Source: Bacteroidaceae bacterium (GTDB taxonomy: Bacteria; Bacteroidota; Bacteroidia; Bacteroidales; Bacteroidaceae). Taken from it: a DNA stretch of 17,028 nt. The notes beneath the pieces were generated by a model that saw only the letters and a program-made list of their open reading frames with translations, had not been told where the DNA came from and ran no database searches. Every line of letters starts with the position of its first letter. Positions within the stretch are counted from its first letter, which is position 1. This document shows, piece after piece, positions 12,985 to 17,028 of this stretch. The stretch spans positions 1-17,028 of the forward strand of contig CAADWS010000236.1 in assembly GCA_900752815.1 (NCBI GenBank). Direction: 5' to 3'. The translations under genes were made by a program, and so were the position numbers.

Positions 12985-14601
12985 ATGAAAACAAATTTTC
13001 TGATAACAGCAATACTGCTGCTGACGGCCAACATTCTTACCACCCGGGCCGAACAGCGGAAGAACTGCATTGACGTTGCCGTGTTTTCCATCAACGACTT
13101 TCACGCGGCCTTTGTCTCCAACCCCGACAAGGGAATTGCAGGAGCCGCCAACCTGGTGCACACGCTCGACTCGCTGAAACAGCTTTATCCGTACCATGTC
13201 ACAGTCAGTGCAGGCGACAATTTCGGCGGCAGCTATTTCTACAACGCCACCCGCAGCCGCTCCCTGCTTCCACAACTGCTGACCGACCTCGACATCCGCA
13301 TTTCCGCCATCGGCAACCACGAATTTGACGAAGGACAGGACGCGCTGGCCGACAAGTGGCATCAGGTATTTATCCGCCCATACGGCTGGGATATCGACTA
13401 TGTCAGTGCCAACATCCGCAACGGGCAAGGGAGGATTCCTGCGTTCACACGCCCCTGGCAACTGACCTCCATTTCCTTGCCCAACGGCAAAGAACTCAAA
13501 GTGGCCTTCATCGGGCTCACCACCTCGAATACGCCCCGGCAAGCCAGTGTTAGGCGACTGGCAGGACTGAATTTTGACGGACGTTACGCAGCGGTGCTGG
13601 ACTCCATCGCCACCCTGCCCGACTATGCGCCCGTAAGCCATGCCCACCTGCGCATTCTGCTGACGCACATCGGAACCTACATGAAAAACGGAAAGCCCGC
13701 CTGGGACGACTGCGACTCCCTGCAACTGGCCGCCATTCACCGCAACGACCTGCAGGGCATCCTCACCAGCCATACTCACCAGCCTGTCTGCGGACACATC
13801 AATGCGGAGAACTATCCGGTGGTGCAGGCCGGTTGCTACGGCAACTATATCGGCATGCTCAAATATACCGTCGACACCACCAGCATGCGCATTGTCTGTG
13901 CCGAACCCCGGCTTGTAGCGGTCAAGGCACCTCAGCGCCTTTCTCCCAAGGCCCGACGCCTGCAGGCACAAATCGACGAACTGCTGGCAACAACACTGAC
14001 CCCCGGCGGCACTCCCATCGGGACCCGCCTCACCGTGGCCCGGAAAAACATTGTTCACAATCGGGACAACCGTTACCGCCAAACCTCCATCGGCCAATGG
14101 GTCTGCACGGCATTCGCCAACAGTTTCCGGCAAGCGGCCGGCATGAACAACGACACTGTCATCATCGGAGTGAGCCACATCGGAAGCATCCGCACCGGCT
14201 TTGCCAAAGGCAGCGTGTCTGTCATCGATGTGGGCGAAGTGCTTCCTTTTGCCAATCCGCTGCGGGTTTACCGCCTCAATGGCAGCCAGCTGAAAGAACT
14301 GGTCCGTTTCGGGTTGTCCAACCTACAGTACGGATATATGCAAATGGCCGGAGTCGAAGTGGAAAAAGACAGAAAGGGACAGGTTGATGCCCTCTTCTAT
14401 GTCAGCCCCAACGGCAAGCGGAAAAAGATAGGTGCCAAGGATTACTGCTATCTCGTTGCCGACGAATTCATGACCAACGGAGGGGACGGTTATACCCCCG
14501 AACTTTTCCCGGCCAGCCAGGAAGTGAAAGACGTAGTTCTCCCGTCGACCACAGACGCTTTCATCAATTTTCTGAAAACAGTGCCCTATCTGGACGAATA
14601 A
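12985..14601 (+). CDS. Exported bifunctional metallophosphatase/5'-nucleotidase (UshA-like)
   Basis: This is a probable periplasmic nucleotidase that dephosphorylates nucleotides or related phosphoesters. Residues 1-22 form a signal peptide ending TRA before EQ. The N-terminal metallophosphatase domain shows D38 and H40 in INDFHAAF, D78 in SAGDNFGGS, N111 and H112 in GNHEFDEG, H228 in LLTHIG, and H263 and H265 in TSHTHQ. The glycine normally before the last H-x-H is serine here. The C-terminal 5'-nucleotidase domain (about 350-520) contains DVGEVLPFANPL and the ending motif NGGDGY. I use the ATG at 12985 (538 aa), since the frame further upstream overlaps GtrA and lacks a signal peptide. It lies 26 bp after GtrA. 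UshA-type sugar-nucleotide hydrolase activity is an alternative. Confidence 0.9.
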   Translation: MKTNFLITAILLLTANILTTRAEQRKNCIDVAVFSINDFHAAFVSNPDKGIAGAANLVHTLDSLKQLYPYHVTVSAGDNFGGSYFYNATRSRSLLPQLLTDLDIRISAIGNHEFDEGQDALADKWHQVFIRPYGWDIDYVSANIRNGQGRIPAFTRPWQLTSISLPNGKELKVAFIGLTTSNTPRQASVRRLAGLNFDGRYAAVLDSIATLPDYAPVSHAHLRILLTHIGTYMKNGKPAWDDCDSLQLAAIHRNDLQGILTSHTHQPVCGHINAENYPVVQAGCYGNYIGMLKYTVDTTSMRIVCAEPRLVAVKAPQRLSPKARRLQAQIDELLATTLTPGGTPIGTRLTVARKNIVHNRDNRYRQTSIGQWVCTAFANSFRQAAGMNNDTVIIGVSHIGSIRTGFAKGSVSVIDVGEVLPFANPLRVYRLNGSQLKELVRFGLSNLQYGYMQMAGVEVEKDRKGQVDALFYVSPNGKRKKIGAKDYCYLVADEFMTNGGDGYTPELFPASQEVKDVVLPSTTDAFINFLKTVPYLDE

Positions 14602-14679
14602 GGCTGACATGACGCCGAGCAACTGCTCCTCATTTTTTCATCTCAAGCGACAATAACAAACTCTTTATCCAATAAAAAC

Positions 14680-15813
14680 ATGGGTCTCTTCAGTCTACCC
14701 CCAAAAACTCCTGAGATTTATTCCAATCTGGAACTCTTCAAACAGGCCGATGGCCTGGAAACCGGCATCAGCCGCTTTCGGCGCATGCTGGCACCGGAAT
14801 GGTTTCCGCAAAGCGGCATTCAACTGACGTGGCCGCACGCCGGGACCGACTGGAACTATATGCTCGACAAGGTGACGGCCTGCTATCTGCGGCTGGCATA
14901 CGAAATTGCCGTCCGCGAACGGCTGCTCATTGTCTGCCCCGACCCTGCCGAAGTGGAACGGCTCCTGAACGAACAACTGCCCAAAAAGGCGACAGACAAC
15001 ATTACCTACTTCGCCTGTCCCACCAACGACACGTGGGCACGCGACCATGCCTTCCTCTCCGTTGTCGATACGGACGGAGTTCACCTCCTTGACTACCGTT
15101 TCAACGGCTGGGGCGGAAAATTTGAAGCCAGTCTCGACAACGCCATCAACCGCCGGTTATATGAACAGGGCGCCGTCAAAGGACTATATACCGACCGACT
15201 TGATTTCGAACTGGAAGGCGGCAGCATTGAAAGCGACGGCATGGGCACACTGCTCACGACAACTGAATGTCTGCTCAATCCCAACCGTAATCCGCAACTG
15301 GACAAGACACAGATTGAGCTGCGTCTCAGGGAGGATTTCGGTGCAGAACACATTCTGTGGCTTGAACACGGCGCTTTGGCTGGCGACGACACCGACAGCC
15401 ACATCGACACACTGGCACGGCTCTGCCCCCAGGACACCATCCTCTACGTCAAATGCTATCGCACCGACGACGAGCACTACGCGGAACTGCAAAAAATGGA
15501 AGAACAACTGCAAACGTTCCGCACACACGAAGGCAAGCCATTCCGTCTGGTTGCCCTCCCTCTGCCCGAGGCCATCCATGACGAAGAAGGACAACGGCTG
15601 CCAGCAACCTACGCCAACTACCTGGTCATGAACCGGGCCGTGCTGTATCCCACCTATGCTCAGCCCGCGCTTGACGAACAGGCCCGTCTCGCCATCGAAA
15701 AAGCCTTCCCCGGATACAGCGTCGTGGGCATTGACTGCCGGGCTCTGATTTACCAGCACGGCTCTCTCCACTGTGCCACCATGCAATACCCCAAAGGGGT
15801 ACTTACTGAATAA
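14680..15813 (+). CDS. aguA: Agmatine deiminase (agmatine iminohydrolase)
   Basis: This enzyme converts agmatine to N-carbamoylputrescine and ammonia. Family blocks are in order: WFPQSGIQLTWPHAGTDW at about 41-58, NDTWARDHAF at 116-125, NGWGGKF at 142-148, ELEGGSIESDG at 177-187, HIDTLAR at 241-247, and the catalytic cysteine C365 in HGSLHC. The motif before that cysteine is usually GGGNIHC in the family, so this is a mild variant. At 377 residues it has about 35 residues before the conserved start; an internal ATG (Met36, 14785) would give 342, so the N-terminus is uncertain. The next gene encodes the enzyme for its product, which strongly supports the agmatine assignment over a generic peptidyl-arginine deiminase relative. 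Confidence 0.93.
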   Translation: MGLFSLPPKTPEIYSNLELFKQADGLETGISRFRRMLAPEWFPQSGIQLTWPHAGTDWNYMLDKVTACYLRLAYEIAVRERLLIVCPDPAEVERLLNEQLPKKATDNITYFACPTNDTWARDHAFLSVVDTDGVHLLDYRFNGWGGKFEASLDNAINRRLYEQGAVKGLYTDRLDFELEGGSIESDGMGTLLTTTECLLNPNRNPQLDKTQIELRLREDFGAEHILWLEHGALAGDDTDSHIDTLARLCPQDTILYVKCYRTDDEHYAELQKMEEQLQTFRTHEGKPFRLVALPLPEAIHDEEGQRLPATYANYLVMNRAVLYPTYAQPALDEQARLAIEKAFPGYSVVGIDCRALIYQHGSLHCATMQYPKGVLTE

Positions 15814-15882
15814 AGACAGAGGACAGAACATTTTTTCTGCATCTCTGCCATCGTCAATTCCACACTCAAAAACAAGCATCCA

Positions 15883-16761
15883 ATGAAAATAGGAATCATC
15901 CAACAGACCTGCACGGGACAGCCCGAAGAAAACAAGAAAAAACTGGCGGCCAACATCGCCGATGTTGCCGCCCGCGGTGCGGAACTCGTGGTGCTGCAGG
16001 AACTGCACAACTCGCTGTATTTTTGCCAGACGGAAAACACTGCACTCTTTGACCTGGCTGAACCCATCCCCGGACCTTCCACGGAATTCTACGGCACTTT
16101 GGCCCGGCAACACGGTATTGTACTTGTCACCTCGCTCTTTGAACGCCGCGCTGCAGGACTCTACCACAACACGGCCGTCGTCTTCGAAAAAGACGGAAGC
16201 ATAGCCGGAAAATACCGGAAAATGCACATCCCCGACGACCCTGCCTATTATGAGAAATTCTATTTCACACCCGGCGACTTGGGCTTCCGCCCCATCCGCA
16301 CCAGTGTGGGCTGTCTGGGCGTACAGGTGTGCTGGGACCAATGGTATCCCGAGGGAGCACGACTCATGGCGCTGGCCGGTGCTGAAATCCTGATTTATCC
16401 CACAGCCATCGGTTACGAAAGCAGCGATACGCCGGAAGAACAGGAACGCCAACGTGAAGCCTGGACTACAGTGCAACGGGGACATGCCGTGGCCAACGGT
16501 CTGCCGGTTATAGCCGTCAACCGAACGGGACACGAACCCGACCCCTCCGGTCAAACAGCCGGCATACAATTCTGGGGAAGCAGCTTTGTGGCTGGTCCGC
16601 AGGGCGAAATGCTCTATCGCGCACCTGTAACGGAAGAAGTCAACGAAGTGGTTGAAGTGGACCTCCGCCGCAGCGAAAACGTACGCCGCTGGTGGCCCTT
16701 CCTGCGCGACCGTCGCATTGAGCATTTTGATGGACTCACCCGCCGATTTCTAGACGAATAG
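15883..16761 (+). CDS. aguB: N-carbamoylputrescine amidase
   Basis: This nitrilase-superfamily enzyme hydrolyses N-carbamoylputrescine to putrescine, carbon dioxide and ammonia, completing the agmatine route to putrescine. The catalytic triad is visible: E40 in LQELHNS, K113 in YRKMHIPDDP and C150 in VCWDQWYPE. The DDPAYYEKFYFTPGD segment and the WWPFLRDRRIEHF ending are typical of this subfamily and separate it from beta-ureidopropionase and other carbon-nitrogen hydrolases. Length (292 aa) is usual. The ATG at 15883 gives the normal MKIGIIQQTC start. It lies 69 bp after aguA with no promoter box between and is followed by a strong terminator. Confidence 0.95.
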   Translation: MKIGIIQQTCTGQPEENKKKLAANIADVAARGAELVVLQELHNSLYFCQTENTALFDLAEPIPGPSTEFYGTLARQHGIVLVTSLFERRAAGLYHNTAVVFEKDGSIAGKYRKMHIPDDPAYYEKFYFTPGDLGFRPIRTSVGCLGVQVCWDQWYPEGARLMALAGAEILIYPTAIGYESSDTPEEQERQREAWTTVQRGHAVANGLPVIAVNRTGHEPDPSGQTAGIQFWGSSFVAGPQGEMLYRAPVTEEVNEVVEVDLRRSENVRRWWPFLRDRRIEHFDGLTRRFLDE

Positions 16762-16838
16762 TGCAACCGCGGCCGAGGACTGAAAAAACAGGGCAATCCT
16801 GGTTGTCTCATTCCCCCGCTCAGGCCAGCAACAGATTA

Positions 16839-16893
16839 AAGCAGACACTTTGTTTCTTTCTTTTTCTGGAACAAAGTGTCTGCTTGTTTTTTT
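16839..16893 (+). terminator. Strong intrinsic terminator after aguB
   Basis: AAGCAGACACTTTGTT (16839-16854) and its exact complement (16870-16885) form a 16-bp perfect stem with a 15-nt loop, followed by G and a seven-base T-run. It lies about 80 nt past the aguB stop and closes the plus-strand unit. Confidence 0.9.
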
Positions 16894-16956
16894 ACAAGGA
16901 ACGTGAGTTCGGTATAACTACGACAAAGACATATTACCGGAAATTCAGGAGAAAAA

Positions 16957-17028
16957 CTGTCAGTACTTTCGTAAAAACTAAAGTACTGACAGAATTTTCT
17001 ATCAGTACTTTAGGATTTTCTGTCAGTA
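16957..17028. repeat. Second array of the ~21-bp GTAC repeat, cut by the window edge
   Basis: Units are CTGTCAGTACTTT (16957-16969), an exact inverted copy AAAGTACTGACAG (16980-16992), ATCAGTACTTT (17001-17011) and a truncated CTGTCAGTA (17020-17028). GTAC cores start at 16963, 16983, 17005 and, as GTA, 17026; steps are 20, 22 and 21 bp. The first two form a 13-bp perfect dyad around 10 nt. A- or T-tracts fill the spaces. The array follows the aguB terminator and probably continues to the right. Confidence 0.8.

Noticed and set aside
12970..14178. A 402-codon minus-strand frame
   Set aside because: It mirrors the nucleotidase gene, whose signal peptide and metal motifs are intact; the antisense frame has no recognisable domain.
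14617..14637. Terminator between the nucleotidase gene and aguA
   Set aside because: The stem is only GAGC/GCTC with a 4-nt loop and the T-run starts four bases later; too weak to call, though partial termination is possible.
15184..16725. A 513-codon open frame on the minus strand
   Set aside because: It is antisense to aguA and aguB, both of which have complete catalytic motifs; no signature appears in the antisense frame.

Overview
The window looks like chromosomal housekeeping DNA from a member of the Bacteroidales, most likely a Bacteroides-type gut anaerobe. Three things support this. The genes read as Bacteroidetes versions of their families: an FKBP-type SlyD with a Cys/His tail, a TlpA-like thioredoxin with a long N-terminal part, and a MetH reactivation domain encoded as its own gene. 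Several intergenic regions carry close matches to the Bacteroidetes promoter consensus (TTTG, 19-21 bp, TAnnTTTG) in place of a -35/-10 pair. Shine-Dalgarno sequences are weak or absent. I see no rRNA, tRNA, insertion sequence, phage gene or CRISPR array. Species cannot be named from the sequence alone.

Layout. (1) 1-249: two terminator-like hairpins facing opposite ways, marking the meeting point of a gene off the left edge with aroC. (2) 250-3921, minus strand: dnaX (DNA polymerase III tau) then slyD, with a promoter before dnaX. A strong hairpin after slyD overlaps a likely promoter for aroC (chorismate synthase). (3) 3922-4495: a gene-free stretch with an array of about 21-bp repeats and the tandem terminators of the next unit. 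(4) 4496-10326, minus strand: a probable six-gene operon read as polyprenol-P mannosyltransferase, pyrC (dihydroorotase), free-standing MetH activation domain, membrane metallophosphoesterase, plsC-like acyltransferase, and GNAT acetyltransferase. (5) 10327-10740: divergent control region. (6) 10741-11814, plus strand: exported TlpA-like thioredoxin with its own consensus promoter. (7) 11815-12514: 700 bp without a credible gene, holding a consensus promoter followed at once by a terminator hairpin (candidate small RNA) and a degenerate repeat pair. (8) 12515-16761, plus strand: GtrA-family membrane protein, exported 5'-nucleotidase-like phosphatase, agmatine deiminase and N-carbamoylputrescine amidase, closed by a strong terminator. 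(9) 16894-17028: a second array of the 21-bp repeat, cut by the window edge.

Functional links. aguA and aguB are consecutive steps turning agmatine into putrescine. The mannosyltransferase and GtrA both point to polyprenyl-phosphate-linked sugar chemistry. pyrC, the MetH domain and aroC belong to pyrimidine, methionine and aromatic amino acid supply. No complete new system is visible. The least explained signals are the dispersed 21-bp-period GTAC repeats in three intergenic regions (about 4203-4274, 12062-12092, 16957-17028) and the promoter-plus-hairpin unit at 11940-12022.
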